In this document: positions 52,768 through 61,739 of the stretch, one piece after another
Position numbering within the stretch: the stretch's first letter is position 1
Layout of the letters: every line of letters starts with the position of its first letter
DNA from: Shimia sp.
Lineage (GTDB): Bacteria > Pseudomonadota > Alphaproteobacteria > Rhodobacterales > Rhodobacteraceae
Assembly: GCF_022448905.1 (NCBI RefSeq)
Contig: NZ_JAKVCW010000009.1
Location: 62,001 to 126,000 of the forward strand
DNA length: 64,000 nt
Direction: 5' to 3'
Made by a program: the position numbers and the translations under genes
Notes under the pieces: model-generated
What the model was told of the DNA's origin: nothing
Databases searched by the model: none
Seen by the model: only the letters and a program-made list of their open reading frames with translations

Positions 52768-53532
52768 TTAGAACAGCGCGCGGCGGATGAGGTTGAAAGA
52801 GGCCAATAACAAAACGATCAAAGTCAGACGCTGGAACATCTTTTGGTCAATGCGATCTGAAATGGACGTCCCGATCCACATGCCCAAGAGCGCCGGGCCC
52901 ACAACAAAAGCGGAAAGCATGGCCGTGTCACGGTTTAGCACGCCAGATCCAATATGGGCGAAGGTCAAAAGCACCGCGCCGAGGCCGTAAATCACGCCTT
53001 GAATGCGGATTTGTTCAGCTTTTTCAGTGCCTATCGCGGTGAGATAGGTCACCGTGGGCGGCCCCCAGACCCCGGACACGCCACCTATGGCGCCTGCAAC
53101 CGTGCCCACGGCCACCTCCCCTTTTGCACTTGGTTTTGACAGGCGAATAGGACGGCCAAGCAACTGGGTTACGGCAAAAAAGGCCACCGGCACGCCAATC
53201 ATCAGCAGCAAAGCGCTCGAGGGCACCCAGCGCACAAATTGCGCACTGATCACCATGGCGATACCGCCGGCAATCAGGAAGCGGCGAAAGCGTTTAAGAG
53301 ACGACCATGCCGCGCCTGCGCCATGACGGAACGCCTGAAAGCCGTTGCTGAATACGGTGGGGAAAATGAGCCCCGCCAAGGCCACCTCCGGCGCGAGGAA
53401 GGTACTTAGCCCTGAAATCAGCACCATGGGCATACCAAATCCAACCATGCCTTTGATGGTTCCCGCAAGCAACGCAACGCTCGCACAGAAAACCAATGCT
53501 TGAGGAGTGTAAGTCAAAAGTAGAGAATCCAT
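52768..53532 (-). CDS. Sulfite exporter TauE/SafE (TSUP) family permease
   Basis: A 254-residue membrane protein with eight predicted helices and the repeated family pattern LLAGTIKGMVGFGMPMVLIS near the N-terminus and GTVAGAIGGVSGVWGPPTVT in the second half. Members move sulfite, sulfoacetate or other organosulfur anions. It stands alone and is divergent from mcd. Substrate unknown. Confidence 0.88.
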   Translation of the reverse strand: MDSLLLTYTPQALVFCASVALLAGTIKGMVGFGMPMVLISGLSTFLAPEVALAGLIFPTVFSNGFQAFRHGAGAAWSSLKRFRRFLIAGGIAMVISAQFVRWVPSSALLLMIGVPVAFFAVTQLLGRPIRLSKPSAKGEVAVGTVAGAIGGVSGVWGPPTVTYLTAIGTEKAEQIRIQGVIYGLGAVLLTFAHIGSGVLNRDTAMLSAFVVGPALLGMWIGTSISDRIDQKMFQRLTLIVLLLASFNLIRRALF

Positions 53533-53621
53533 ACCTTGCTATAGGACCCAAATCACAGGGCAGCAAAGATTTCACGCGAAACAAACAACCAAATAGCGCG
53601 TCGGTTTGGTATTTTTGTTGC

Positions 53622-53656
53622 GCTGCACCTGCAAAAGGATTATGTCACAGTGCAGC
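53622..53656. promoter_or_regulatory. Inverted repeat upstream of mcd
   Basis: GCTGCAC (53622-53628) and GTGCAGC (53650-53656) are perfect 7-base arms 21 bases apart, 46 bases before the mcd start. It may be an operator in the divergent region with the TauE gene, or a leader stem. Confidence 0.4.
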
Positions 53657-53702
53657 ATTAGAGGGTTTTAGACGTATGGCGCATGATGGACAGGACTTGG
53701 CG

Positions 53703-55364
53703 ATGACAAACTCAGTGATTCTTCCTGATCTTCTGAAACTGACCGGAGCAGCCGTTGCGCCGGTAGAGAGCATTCTTGAGACCGCGATCGCGCGGGTGAA
53801 AGACACCGTGTCCGAGAACGGCCGGGTGTCCGGCAAGCTGATGGAACAGCACCAAACGGCAGCACATGGACTGAGCTGGCTGGCGACTTATGCGCAATCC
53901 TTGAATCAGATGCAGGCCTGGGCAGAGAAACTCGACGGCGAAGGTAAATTTGGTGAGATCGAACAGATCATTCACCAAATCGCCTTTGGTGAGTACCTCT
54001 GGCAGGTCTATGGCGGCATTCCGATGAGCCAGGGCGAGATTGTGCGTCTGCAGGATCTTGGCCTGTCTCAAGACGAAACCCGCGGTTTGATGGCGCCAGA
54101 AGTCATGACGCTCTGCGACAAAGGCAACTCTCAAGCCGCGCGTATGCGCCTTGTTGAACTGATGCAGGAGCAGTCCGCCAACATCACTGTGGGCCAATCC
54201 GGCCTTGATGAAGAGCTGGAAATGATCCGCGAACAATTCCGCCGGTTTGCGGTGGATCGTGTGGAACCAAATGCCCATGAATGGCACCTCAAAGACGAGC
54301 TCATTCCAATGGAAATCATTGAAGAGCTTGCGGAAATGGGCGTGTTTGGCCTGACCATTCCTGAAGAATACGGCGGGTTCGGCCTGTCCAAAGCCTCCAT
54401 GGTTGTGGTCTCCGAGGAACTCTCGCGCGGCTATATTGGCGTCGGCTCGCTGGGTACGCGTTCTGAGATTGCTGCCGAGCTGATCCTCTGTGGCGGCACC
54501 GACGCACAGAAAGAGCACTGGCTGCCCAAGCTGGCCAGCGCGGAAATCCTGCCAACAGCCGTGTTTACCGAACCCAACACCGGCTCCGACCTGGGCGCCC
54601 TGCGCACCCGTGCTGTGAAGACCGAAGACGGCAACTGGGAAGTGACCGGCAACAAGACCTGGATCACGCACGCCGCTCGCACACAGGTCATGACCCTGCT
54701 GGCCCGTACCAACCCGGACAGCACAGACCACCGAGGTCTGTCGATGTTCCTGGCCGAAAAAACACCTGGTACGGACGAAAACCCGTTCCCGACCGAAGGC
54801 ATGACCGGCGGCGAGATCGAGGTACTCGGCTATCGTGGTATGAAGGAATACGAGCTTGGTTTTGACGGCTTCAAGGTCAAAGGTGCGAACCTGCTTGGCG
54901 GTGAAGAAGGCAAGGGTTTCAAGCAGTTGATGGAAACCTTCGAATCTGCTCGCATCCAGACCGCGGCGCGCGCGATTGGCGTGGCGCAGTCGGCACTGGA
55001 CGTGGGGATACAATACGGCATCGACCGCAAGCAGTTTGGCAAATCCCTGATCAACTTCCCGCGCGTGGCCGGTAAGCTGGCAATGATGGCGGTGGAAATC
55101 ATGATCGCCCGTCAGCTGACTTACTTCTCCGCTTGGGAGAAAGACCACGGACATCGCTGTGATCTGGAGGCTGGCATGGCCAAGCTTCTGGGCGCCCGTG
55201 TGGCCTGGGCCGCAGCGGATAATGCCTTGCAAATTCATGGCGGTAACGGCTTTGCGCTCGAGTACTCCGTCAGCCGCATCCTGTGTGACGCGCGTATCCT
55301 CAACATCTTTGAGGGCGCAGCGGAAATTCAGGCGCAGGTGATTGCGAGACGTTTGCTGGGCTGA
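53703..55364 (+). CDS. mcd: (2S)-methylsuccinyl-CoA dehydrogenase (acyl-CoA dehydrogenase family)
   Basis: A 553-residue flavoprotein. The acyl-CoA dehydrogenase core (about 170-553) has TAVFTEPNTGSDLGALRTRA, the FAD segment WITHAARTQ and the C-terminal IFEGAAEIQAQVIARRLLG. An N-terminal domain of about 160 residues (SVILPDLLKLTGAAVAPVES) is the hallmark of Mcd, which oxidises methylsuccinyl-CoA to mesaconyl-CoA in the ethylmalonyl-CoA pathway of acetate assimilation. The ATG at 53703 has AGGA at good spacing and gives the usual length; an ATG at 53676 is possible. No other pathway gene is in the window. Confidence 0.85.
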   Translation: MTNSVILPDLLKLTGAAVAPVESILETAIARVKDTVSENGRVSGKLMEQHQTAAHGLSWLATYAQSLNQMQAWAEKLDGEGKFGEIEQIIHQIAFGEYLWQVYGGIPMSQGEIVRLQDLGLSQDETRGLMAPEVMTLCDKGNSQAARMRLVELMQEQSANITVGQSGLDEELEMIREQFRRFAVDRVEPNAHEWHLKDELIPMEIIEELAEMGVFGLTIPEEYGGFGLSKASMVVVSEELSRGYIGVGSLGTRSEIAAELILCGGTDAQKEHWLPKLASAEILPTAVFTEPNTGSDLGALRTRAVKTEDGNWEVTGNKTWITHAARTQVMTLLARTNPDSTDHRGLSMFLAEKTPGTDENPFPTEGMTGGEIEVLGYRGMKEYELGFDGFKVKGANLLGGEEGKGFKQLMETFESARIQTAARAIGVAQSALDVGIQYGIDRKQFGKSLINFPRVAGKLAMMAVEIMIARQLTYFSAWEKDHGHRCDLEAGMAKLLGARVAWAAADNALQIHGGNGFALEYSVSRILCDARILNIFEGAAEIQAQVIARRLLG

Positions 55365-55394
55365 CACCCGCTCTCAGTTAGACAGCAGACATTG

Positions 55395-55421
55395 CGCGGC
55401 TCCCTTGGGGGCCGCGTTTTT
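55395..55421 (+). terminator. Rho-independent terminator of mcd
   Basis: CGCGGCTCCC (55395-55404) pairs with GGGGGCCGCG (55407-55416), with one T-G pair and the innermost bases opening as the loop, followed by five T (55417-55421). It lies 30 bases after the stop codon. Confidence 0.85.
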
Positions 55422-55606
55422 CTTTGCCCTGTATTCATCAAGGAATCGGTGGCCAAAATCCGCTCAAAACCACGTTGGTATCACGTCGGTATCATGTCTG
55501 TTTTGCGGAGGTGCGTTTTTCGGGGCAGTGTGAACTGGAAAACAATAATGCACCGCGCGCTGTTGCGGTCATTTGTGCGACAATATTGATCGAAAGGGAG
55601 AGCAGA

Positions 55607-55909
55607 ATGCGCTGTATCACGATCACCTATGACTACGATGGGGACGACATGGTCTGGGTCGCCACCTGTGAGGCTTTCATCAATGCGGTTGGAAATGATC
55701 CAAGGGCGCAGGGGTTCTCTTATCAAGTGGCGGTGGCCGACAATGGCGTGACCCGCATTCACTGGGGACGCTGGGACAGCGAGGCCACCTTGAAGCATGT
55801 GCAAAGCCAAGAGTACTTCGCAACTTTTGTGGCCAAGGTGAAAGAGTTTGCCGACGGCGCGCCGGATGCGGTGGTCGCGACGCCGCGCGACCACACGGGC
55901 AATTGGTGA
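55607..55909 (+). CDS. Small hypothetical protein, probable dimeric alpha/beta-barrel fold
   Basis: A 100-residue protein that I cannot assign to a named family. The order of beta strands and one amphipathic helix (GRWDSEATLKHVQSQEYFAT, FVAKVKEFADG) is like antibiotic-biosynthesis-monooxygenase or Dabb-type barrels. AAGGGAG lies seven bases before the ATG, which supports this start over the longer open frame. No clear partner gene; the next gene is convergent after three bases. Confidence 0.6.
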   Translation: MRCITITYDYDGDDMVWVATCEAFINAVGNDPRAQGFSYQVAVADNGVTRIHWGRWDSEATLKHVQSQEYFATFVAKVKEFADGAPDAVVATPRDHTGNW

Positions 55910-55912
55910 GCG

Positions 55913-56311
55913 TCAGGCGGTCACTGCGCCGGACAGTTTCACTTTGTCGGCACGAACTCCGATCGCAATCACAGCAGAGATCAACATGAAGATGATCCAT
56001 TGCGGCATGACGGTCAGATTGCCAAGAAGGGTCATTCCGTATCCGATAAACAGCGCGACAAAGCCGAGTTGTACGGCGACCATTATCCACGCCAAGGGTG
56101 GATTTGGATTGCTGGCCAACCAAGCGCACGCGCCGCCAAAGACCAGCAAGATCACCGTCACGGCGTGCCAGATCACCGCGCCAACTGCCCGCACCGATGG
56201 GGCCAACTCGCTTTCCTGAATGGGTAAATGGATCTCCGGCCCTCCCAGAAACACATGTACGCCAGTTGTCAAAAACAGCAGCCCAGCGGCGGTTATCATC
56301 CACTTGTTCAT
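55913..56311 (-). CDS. Small four-helix membrane protein of unknown function
   Basis: A 132-residue inner-membrane protein with four hydrophobic segments (about 3-20, 45-65, 75-95, 100-118), e.g. MITAAGLLFLTTGVHVFLGG and VIWHAVTVILLVFGGACAWL. I do not recognise the family with certainty. The ATG at 56311 has GGGAG at proper spacing. It is divergent from the TetR gene, and two TetR-type operators lie between them, so it is probably the target of that repressor. Confidence 0.65.
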   Translation of the reverse strand: MNKWMITAAGLLFLTTGVHVFLGGPEIHLPIQESELAPSVRAVGAVIWHAVTVILLVFGGACAWLASNPNPPLAWIMVAVQLGFVALFIGYGMTLLGNLTVMPQWIIFMLISAVIAIGVRADKVKLSGAVTA

Positions 56312-56325
56312 CGCATTCTCCCGAA

Positions 56326-56345
56326 TCCATACGCTTTCGTATGGA
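56326..56345. promoter_or_regulatory. TetR operator candidate 1
   Basis: TCCATACG-cttt-CGTATGGA is a perfect palindrome with 8-base arms, 15 bases upstream of the membrane protein start at 56311. It shares the ATACG-N4-CGTAT core with a second site at 56376-56389. Confidence 0.7.
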
Positions 56346-56375
56346 AAGGAGTGACCCCAATACTTGCGGGAGTCA

Positions 56376-56389
56376 ATACGGCAGCGTAT
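56376..56389. promoter_or_regulatory. TetR operator candidate 2
   Basis: ATACG-gcag-CGTAT repeats the core of the site at 56326-56345, with centres 47 bases apart. It lies nine bases before the TetR start codon, fitting self-repression. Confidence 0.7.
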
Positions 56390-56397
56390 GTTACGAC

Positions 56398-56958
56398 ATG
56401 GCAAAGCGACTTTCAAAAGACGACTGGATCAAGGCAGGCTTTAAAGCCTTGACTGAAGCAGGCCCCAAGGCTCTCAAAGCGGAACCTTTGGCACGGCGTC
56501 TGGGTACCACAAAGGGTTCTTTTTACTGGCATTTTGACGATGTCCCAGCATTTCAGACGGCTATGATGGAAACCTGGGAAACACGGGCTTATGCAGAGAT
56601 TGTGACCCTTGTGGAACAGCAGGGCACGGCGGTGCGGAAACTTCGGGAACTGGCGCAAATTGCCGCAGCAGGCGCACCAGAGGATTTTGGTGGCATCGCG
56701 GCGGAGCCTTCCATTCGCGCTTGGGCGCGCGAAAACCCGGATGTTGCAAAAGCCGTTGCGCAGATCGACGCCAAGCGCATGTCCTACGTGCAAGAATTGT
56801 TTGAAGCGGTCGGATTGACCAATCCGGAGTTGACGCGGGTGCTCTATGCCGCCTTTGTGGGAATGGAAGAGCTTTCCACGCATGACGGCCAAACAAACGG
56901 GCCTGCGATGGGAACGCTTGTGGATTTGATTTTGGCATTACACGAGGCGGACGGATGA
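56398..56958 (+). CDS. TetR family transcriptional regulator
   Basis: A 186-residue repressor-type protein. The N-terminal helix-turn-helix is clear: WIKAGFKALTEAGPKALKAE, then LARRLGTTKGSFYWHFDD at about 31-48. The C-terminal ligand-binding domain is helical with a likely dimer part near the end. The start at 56398 gives the usual distance to the helix-turn-helix; the much longer open frame upstream is not supported. Two matching operators precede it. Overlaps the lipoprotein gene by ATGA. Confidence 0.88.
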   Translation: MAKRLSKDDWIKAGFKALTEAGPKALKAEPLARRLGTTKGSFYWHFDDVPAFQTAMMETWETRAYAEIVTLVEQQGTAVRKLRELAQIAAAGAPEDFGGIAAEPSIRAWARENPDVAKAVAQIDAKRMSYVQELFEAVGLTNPELTRVLYAAFVGMEELSTHDGQTNGPAMGTLVDLILALHEADG

Positions 56959-57350
56959 AATTTGGATTTTTGGGTGCGCTTACAGCGCTTGCAGTGACAG
57001 CCTGCGCACCAACCGAAACAGTCACACAATACGGCGGGACGGCCTATGACTGGAAACTCACCGAGATAGATGGCGCTACAGTGAACTTTGACGCGCAGAT
57101 TGCGTTTGAGGCCAATGGCACCGTGCATGGCGAAGGCCCATGTAACGGATTTTCCGGCAAGCAGAGCAAACCGTACCCCTGGGTCGAGGTGCAGATTGAT
57201 TTTGTCGAAGAGCTGTATTGCTCGGGCATCGACAACGAAGAGGCCTTTCTCACCGCGCTGACCGAAATGACGCTGATAGAAGTGTCCGGCCCGAACATGG
57301 TCATGAGCAATGAAGACACCGGGCGTCAGATGGTGTTCAAAGGGATCTGA
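56955..57350 (+). CDS. META-domain (HslJ-like) lipoprotein
   Basis: A 131-residue lipoprotein: signal peptide with lipobox LAVTAC (Cys17 would carry the lipid). The mature part resembles the META/HslJ domain, with [25 protein letters not shown] and [11 protein letters not shown]. Such proteins sit in the envelope and are linked to stress or adhesion, but the function is unclear. It is coupled to the TetR gene and overlaps the end of the convergent recO gene by 14 bases. Confidence 0.78.
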   Translation: MKFGFLGALTALAVTACAPTETVTQYGGTAYDWKLTEIDGATVNFDAQIAFEANGTVHGEGPCNGFSGKQSKPYPWVEVQIDFVEELYCSGIDNEEAFLTALTEMTLIEVSGPNMVMSNEDTGRQMVFKGI

Positions 57351-58068
57351 GCCGACGGGCAAAGAGGTCAATAAACCGCGACCGCGCTTCTGGGAGCGGT
57401 TTGGCCCCAAGATCGGGCGCCAGTTTGTCGGATAGGAAATAGCCGGTTGTGCGCAGGGCTTGGAGCACCTCTTCGTCGGGGGCGTCGCCTTCTCCACGCA
57501 GGATGGGGGGCAGCGGCAACAGCCGATCCGCCCAGTCCCCTGCCCCTTTGGCCGACACCGCGCGGCCTGACTTCGGCGACACATAGATGAGGTTGTCAGC
57601 ACTGCCCGTGACCGCGCATTCTGTGAGGTCGAGGCCGTAGCCAAGCTCTGTCAACAACGCCATTTCCCAGCGCAGATAGGCCAACGGCCAGATCTCGTTT
57701 TGTCCCAACAGATCAAGCAGTTGCGCGCTTTGTTGGTACAGCGCAGGGTGCGGCTCCCGGTCCGGCAGGCAGAAAGCCAACAAGGCGGTGACTGTATTAA
57801 GCCCCGCCAGGGCAAAACGGTCCGACAACACAGCCGCGCGGGACCGCAGTGGCTCCACCGTGAAACTGCCGATGTGATCCGCCAACCGCGCGCGCCAGGA
57901 CAGATCAAGTTGCCCGCCGGGCTGTAAAATCGGAGTCATCTTACGACTGACACCCCCACGGACCACGCCGGCATGGCGGCCATGCTCCGCCGTGAACACC
58001 TCGAGGATGACCGAGGTCTCACCGTGTTTCCGGGTGTTGAGCACAAAGCCCTGATCGCGCCAGTCCAT
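57337..58068 (-). CDS. recO: DNA repair protein RecO
   Basis: A 243-residue recombination mediator that helps load RecA through RecF/RecR. It starts with the family OB-fold segment [20 protein letters not shown] and [16 protein letters not shown], followed by a helical domain ([20 protein letters not shown]). The zinc-binding Cys set of some RecO proteins is not complete: only one Cys (CAVTG) is seen near 156. It is the usual last gene of the pdxJ-acpS-lepB-rnc-era-recO block. Confidence 0.92.
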   Translation of the reverse strand: MDWRDQGFVLNTRKHGETSVILEVFTAEHGRHAGVVRGGVSRKMTPILQPGGQLDLSWRARLADHIGSFTVEPLRSRAAVLSDRFALAGLNTVTALLAFCLPDREPHPALYQQSAQLLDLLGQNEIWPLAYLRWEMALLTELGYGLDLTECAVTGSADNLIYVSPKSGRAVSAKGAGDWADRLLPLPPILRGEGDAPDEEVLQALRTTGYFLSDKLAPDLGAKPLPEARSRFIDLFARRLRSL

Positions 58069-58128
58069 GGCCTCTCCTTTGCGCCTAGAAGACCCGTTAA
58101 GCGGCAGAAAGGAAAGTGGAATAAATGG

Positions 58129-58458
58129 TCAGTCGGAAAGGCCGGGCTCATCCAGAAGGTGACGCCCCTGACGGTCTTCCACTTCGATCACCCAGACATC
58201 GGTGTCAAAGTTGCGCTGGCGCGTCAAAGTGGCATCCACCTCAACTTCTTCGCCCTCTGCCAGAACAACCCATTTTCGCGTGCCGGTCATCAGGTCAAAA
58301 CTGCGTTGATAGACAATTGCCTGCCCATCCAACGTGTTGAGCTTCACCAGAACCGCGCCGGCGGTATCATCCCCGTGCGCCACGACAAAAGCCGGAATAT
58401 CTGCCAGCCGCAATCGGGCCAAATAAGCCTGCACCCAAAACTCAGCCGTTAATCGCAT
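58129..58458 (-). CDS. DUF1491 family protein
   Basis: A 109-residue alphaproteobacterial protein of unknown function that I recognise by MRLTAEFWVQAYLARLRLAD, AGAVLVKLNTLDGQA and the Trp/acidic C-terminus DTDVWVIEVEDRQG. It is found next to recO and era in related genomes. No motif hints at an activity. Confidence 0.8.
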   Translation of the reverse strand: MRLTAEFWVQAYLARLRLADIPAFVVAHGDDTAGAVLVKLNTLDGQAIVYQRSFDLMTGTRKWVVLAEGEEVEVDATLTRQRNFDTDVWVIEVEDRQGRHLLDEPGLSD

Positions 58459-58530
58459 GACAAGTAATTAAACCCATGGTAGCAACCAACACCCGCTTTG
58501 CGGGAAATTGGTACGGAAGGACTGTGAATT

Positions 58531-58719
58531 ATGCGACCAGAGTTGCGAATTCCATGGACTGTGCGGTTGTGTTTTTTGGCCGCTATAGTTTTGATCGGGC
58601 TGGAAGCGGCGGGGATGATCCCGTCGGACAAGTTGCCCGCCGCCCACATTGCCATCGCTTTGTTTGCTTTGGCCGCTGTGGTGTGGGGCCTAATCGCGGT
58701 CATGCGTTTCCGTCGCTGA
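58531..58719 (+). CDS. Small two-helix membrane protein
   Basis: A 62-residue protein with two hydrophobic segments (VRLCFLAAIVLIGLEAAG at about 11-28 and HIAIALFALAAVVWGLIAVM at 39-58), ending in RFRR. GGAAGGA lies about nine bases before the ATG. It is the only plus-strand gene in this block and its last 20 bases overlap the end of era. Function unknown; a frame shifted by one (58476-58742) looks less natural. Confidence 0.55.
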   Translation: MRPELRIPWTVRLCFLAAIVLIGLEAAGMIPSDKLPAAHIAIALFALAAVVWGLIAVMRFRR

Positions 58720-59608
58720 AGTCGAGCCCCATCTCGGAATAGCGCTCTTTCTCTTCCAGCCAGTTTGGCCGCACTTTCACTTGCAAGAACAGGTGGATGC
58801 GGCGCCCCATGAACTCTTCGAGCTCTTCCCGCGCAGCTTTGGAGACCGCTTTGATGGTTTCGCCTTTGTTGCCGAGCACGATGCCTTTGTGGCCGTCGCG
58901 CATGACGTAAATCATCTGATCCACACGGGCGGAGCCATCTTTGCGCTCCTCCCAGCTCTCGGTTTCCACCGTCATCTGATAGGGCAGTTCCTGATGCAGA
59001 CGTAGAGTCAGCTTTTCGCGGGTGATCTCGGCGGCGATCATGCGCATGGGCAGATCGGCAATCTGATCTTCGGGGTAGAGCCAGGGACCTTCGGGCAGCT
59101 CTTTGGCCAGCCAGGCGCGCAGATCGGCACAGCCGTGGCCTTTTTCAGCGGAGATCATGAAGGTCTCAACAAAGGCGAACCGCTCGTTGAGGTCCTTGGT
59201 CAGCGCCAGAAGCACGTCAGACTTCACCCGATCGATCTTATTAATCGCCAGGGCAATCTTGCGGCCCTGTCCGATTTCTTCGAGCTGCTCCAGAATGGTT
59301 TCCACACCTTTGGTCACACCACGATGGGCCTCAACCATCATCACGATGATATCGGCATCGGCGGCGCCGCCCCAAGCGGCGGCCACCATAGCGCGGTCCA
59401 GACGGCGGCGCGGGCGGAACAGGCCAGGGGTGTCGACAAACACAATCTGGCTGTCACCTTCCAGCGCCACACCCCGAATGCGCGCGCGGGTGGTCTGCAC
59501 CTTATGGGTCACAATCGAGACCTTCGCCCCCACCATCTGGTTGGTGAGTGTGGATTTGCCTGCGTTGGGCTCTCCGATCAGGGCGACGAATCCGGCGCGT
59601 GTGGTCAT
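58700..59608 (-). CDS. era: GTPase Era
   Basis: A 302-residue ribosome-assembly GTPase that binds 16S rRNA. G1 GEPNAGKST is at about 10-18, G3 DTPG near 60 and G4 NKID near 125. The C-terminal KH domain includes LGNKGETIKAVSKAAREELE. The ATG at 59608 has AAAGG at proper spacing and is preferred to the ATG two codons upstream. Confidence 0.94.
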   Translation of the reverse strand: MTTRAGFVALIGEPNAGKSTLTNQMVGAKVSIVTHKVQTTRARIRGVALEGDSQIVFVDTPGLFRPRRRLDRAMVAAAWGGAADADIIVMMVEAHRGVTKGVETILEQLEEIGQGRKIALAINKIDRVKSDVLLALTKDLNERFAFVETFMISAEKGHGCADLRAWLAKELPEGPWLYPEDQIADLPMRMIAAEITREKLTLRLHQELPYQMTVETESWEERKDGSARVDQMIYVMRDGHKGIVLGNKGETIKAVSKAAREELEEFMGRRIHLFLQVKVRPNWLEEKERYSEMGLDFSDGNA

Positions 59609-59719
59609 GTGCATGCCTTTGTGAGTCAGCTGGGACTGGTTAAGGGGCGTCTGTAGCGGAATTTAGGCGCAGGGGCTAGGGGGAGGTTTGCAAGGGAGAT
59701 ATGCGTCCGCACAACCCGG

Positions 59720-60400
59720 CTATTTGCTCACCTGTTCCAACAAGGCTTTCGCCGCGGCTTGCTCTGCTTTGCGCTTAGAACTGTCTGTGGCTTCTGCAGA
59801 CGCGCCGCTTTCCAACTTGGCCGCAATGGTAAAGACCGGCGCGTGATCCGGCCCGGAGCGCTTCACCAATTCGTATTTGGGTGGCGGCAGTTTGCGCGCC
59901 TGTGCCCATTCCTGCAGCGAGGTTTTTGAGTCGCGAGCGTCGGCGTCGACGGTTTTGACGCGGTTGCCCCAAAGGCGCAGGATCAGGGCTTTGGCAACGT
60001 CAAAGCCCGCGTCACGGTAAACAGCAGCGAGCACAGCTTCCATGGCGTCACCGAGCAAGGCTTGCTTGCGGCGGCCACCGGACATCATCTCCGAGCGGCC
60101 GAGCTTCAACGCGGCGCCGAGGTCGATTTCGCGGGCCACGTCGGCACAGGTTTCTTTGCGCACCAGAGCGTTGAAACGTGGCGCCAGCGTGCCTTCGGCG
60201 GCGGATTTGTCGTGCTCGAGAAGCGCTTCCGACATCACCAAACCCAGCACGCGGTCGCCAAGGAATTCAAGGCGTTGATTGTCCTGACGTGTGGGGGAGG
60301 ACATGGAGGAGTGCGTGACCGCGCGCACCAGCAGCTCCGGCCGGGAAAATTTGTGCCCCAGCCGTGTTTCCAGTGCTTTGAGTTCCGCAGAAAGCTTCAC
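59720..60400 (-). CDS. rnc: Ribonuclease III
   Basis: A 226-residue endonuclease for double-stranded RNA. The signature [13 protein letters not shown] is at 41-53, with Glu45 and Asp49; the second acidic pair lies in [13 protein letters not shown]. The C-terminal dsRNA-binding domain holds [20 protein letters not shown]. The start is GTG at 60400, seven bases after lepB and with GAGG upstream; the longer frame would run into lepB. This length is normal for the family. Confidence 0.93.
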   Translation of the reverse strand: MKLSAELKALETRLGHKFSRPELLVRAVTHSSMSSPTRQDNQRLEFLGDRVLGLVMSEALLEHDKSAAEGTLAPRFNALVRKETCADVAREIDLGAALKLGRSEMMSGGRRKQALLGDAMEAVLAAVYRDAGFDVAKALILRLWGNRVKTVDADARDSKTSLQEWAQARKLPPPKYELVKRSGPDHAPVFTIAAKLESGASAEATDSSKRKAEQAAAKALLEQVSK

Positions 60401-60407
60401 GTCAGCC

Positions 60408-61247
60408 TCACTCAACGCCCTTGAAGAATCGGTCTCCACGCCAGGTCCAGAAGGCAAACATCGAGCGACCGGCGGAGGAGAACATGATGCGATCGGCGCG
60501 ACCAATCAGGTTTTCATAAGGCACAAAACCTACGCCCCGCGCGGCCTGTGGTACACGGCTGTCTGTGGAGTTGTCGCGGTTGTCGCCCATGAAGAAGAAA
60601 TGGCCCTCAGGCACGGTGTAAACACCGGTGTGGTCAGACTGTTGATCGGTGATGTTGAGGGTGCTGTAGCTCACGCCATTTGACAGAGTTTCAACGATGC
60701 GGGATTTTGCGCAGACGCCGCCATCGCCAACCGGGCCGTTTTCACAGCGGGGTCGGTGGCCTTGCGGGCCTTGTGGGCCATATTCTTCGCGGAAGACGCC
60801 GCCATCTTCGCGTTTCACTGGCGTGCCGTTGATGTGGATGACACTGTTGATCACCTGGATTTTGTCACCAGGCAGACCGATCAGACGTTTGATGAAGTCA
60901 TAGCCGGTCACCGGATGGCGGAAGACCACCACATCGCCACGCTCTGGCTCGCCGCCCATGAAGCGCTCGTTGCTGCCTTTGCCCATCCAACCGCAAAGGT
61001 CTTTGGCATCCACATTCACGCCAATGGCCGGAATGCGCACCGAAGGACAAGAGGCATAAGAATAGCCATAGGTCATCTTGTTCACGAAGAGGAAGTCGCC
61101 AATCAAGAGCGTGTCTTTCATGGAGCCTGATGGAATCCAGAAGGGCTGAAAAAACAGGGTGCGGAACACACCGGCGATCAGGAGCGCCCAGAAGATCGTT
61201 TTGATGGTCTCGACGATGCCGCTGTCGCTTTTGGCTTTTTCCGCCAT
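60408..61247 (-). CDS. lepB: Signal peptidase I
   Basis: A 279-residue inner-membrane protease that removes signal peptides. One N-terminal helix (about 13-33) is followed by the nucleophile Ser42 in PSGSMKDTL and the base Lys120 in [11 protein letters not shown]. The box [12 protein letters not shown] is near 225. An inserted loop with several Cys (CPSV, LCGW, RCENG) is larger than in the minimal enzyme. The ATG at 61247 has GGAG upstream and is preferred to the one at 61277. Confidence 0.93.
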   Translation of the reverse strand: MAEKAKSDSGIVETIKTIFWALLIAGVFRTLFFQPFWIPSGSMKDTLLIGDFLFVNKMTYGYSYASCPSVRIPAIGVNVDAKDLCGWMGKGSNERFMGGEPERGDVVVFRHPVTGYDFIKRLIGLPGDKIQVINSVIHINGTPVKREDGGVFREEYGPQGPQGHRPRCENGPVGDGGVCAKSRIVETLSNGVSYSTLNITDQQSDHTGVYTVPEGHFFFMGDNRDNSTDSRVPQAARGVGFVPYENLIGRADRIMFSSAGRSMFAFWTWRGDRFFKGVE

Positions 61248-61316
61248 TGGGTCTGTCTCCGCTCGATTTACAGCCATTTTTGGTCTGAGATTACATGCGG
61301 GCGCGGGCGCTTACTG

Positions 61317-61739
61317 TCAACCCGACTGGGCGGGTTCTTCTTGGATTGGGCGGGCTTCGATCACCACAAAGGCCTGTGCCCAAGGGTGATCGTCCGTGAG
61401 GGTGACATGAATGATGGCCTCGTGGCCTGCGGGTGTCATCTTGTCCAGACGCTCTTTGGCCCAGCCGGTGACGTGCATGATCGGCTGCCCCGTGCGCAGG
61501 TTGGAAACGGACATGTCTTTCCAACTGATGCCCATGGCAAGCCCCGTGCCAAGGGCCTTGGAACAGGCTTCTTTGGCGGCCCAGCGTTTGGCGTAGGTGC
61601 CCACAGTGTCACGGCGCCGTTCGGCTTTGGCCTGCTCCACCTCTGTGAAGACGCGGTTTTTGAACCGGTCGCCAAAGCGTTCAATTGTCCCCGCGATGCG
61701 GTCGATGTTTGCAAGGTCGGTACCGATGCCAAGGATCAT
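61317..61739 (-). CDS. acpS: Holo-[acyl-carrier-protein] synthase
   Basis: A 140-residue enzyme that moves phosphopantetheine from CoA to acyl carrier protein. Magnesium-binding Asp8 is in [12 protein letters not shown], and the Glu of the second motif is in [15 protein letters not shown] near 56-60. The start at 61739 is fixed by ATGA overlap with the Dabb gene and by the family N-terminus MILGIGTD. Confidence 0.93.
   Translation of the reverse strand: MILGIGTDLANIDRIAGTIERFGDRFKNRVFTEVEQAKAERRRDTVGTYAKRWAAKEACSKALGTGLAMGISWKDMSVSNLRTGQPIMHVTGWAKERLDKMTPAGHEAIIHVTLTDDHPWAQAFVVIEARPIQEEPAQSG

Noticed and set aside
53496-53702. An extended N-terminus for mcd
   Set aside because: It would run through the divergent promoter region and into the TauE gene; the Mcd N-terminal domain starts at 53703.
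53712-55367. A 551-codon open frame on the minus strand covering nearly all of mcd
   Set aside because: It mirrors the codon pattern of mcd in the antisense frame, has a composition rich in His, Gly and Gln without any motif, and the plus strand encodes a clear acyl-CoA dehydrogenase.
58476-58742. An 88-codon plus-strand frame overlapping the 62-residue membrane protein
   Set aside because: Its residues are Arg/Cys-rich without a clear fold, whereas the frame at 58531 gives two clean helices and a better ribosome site.
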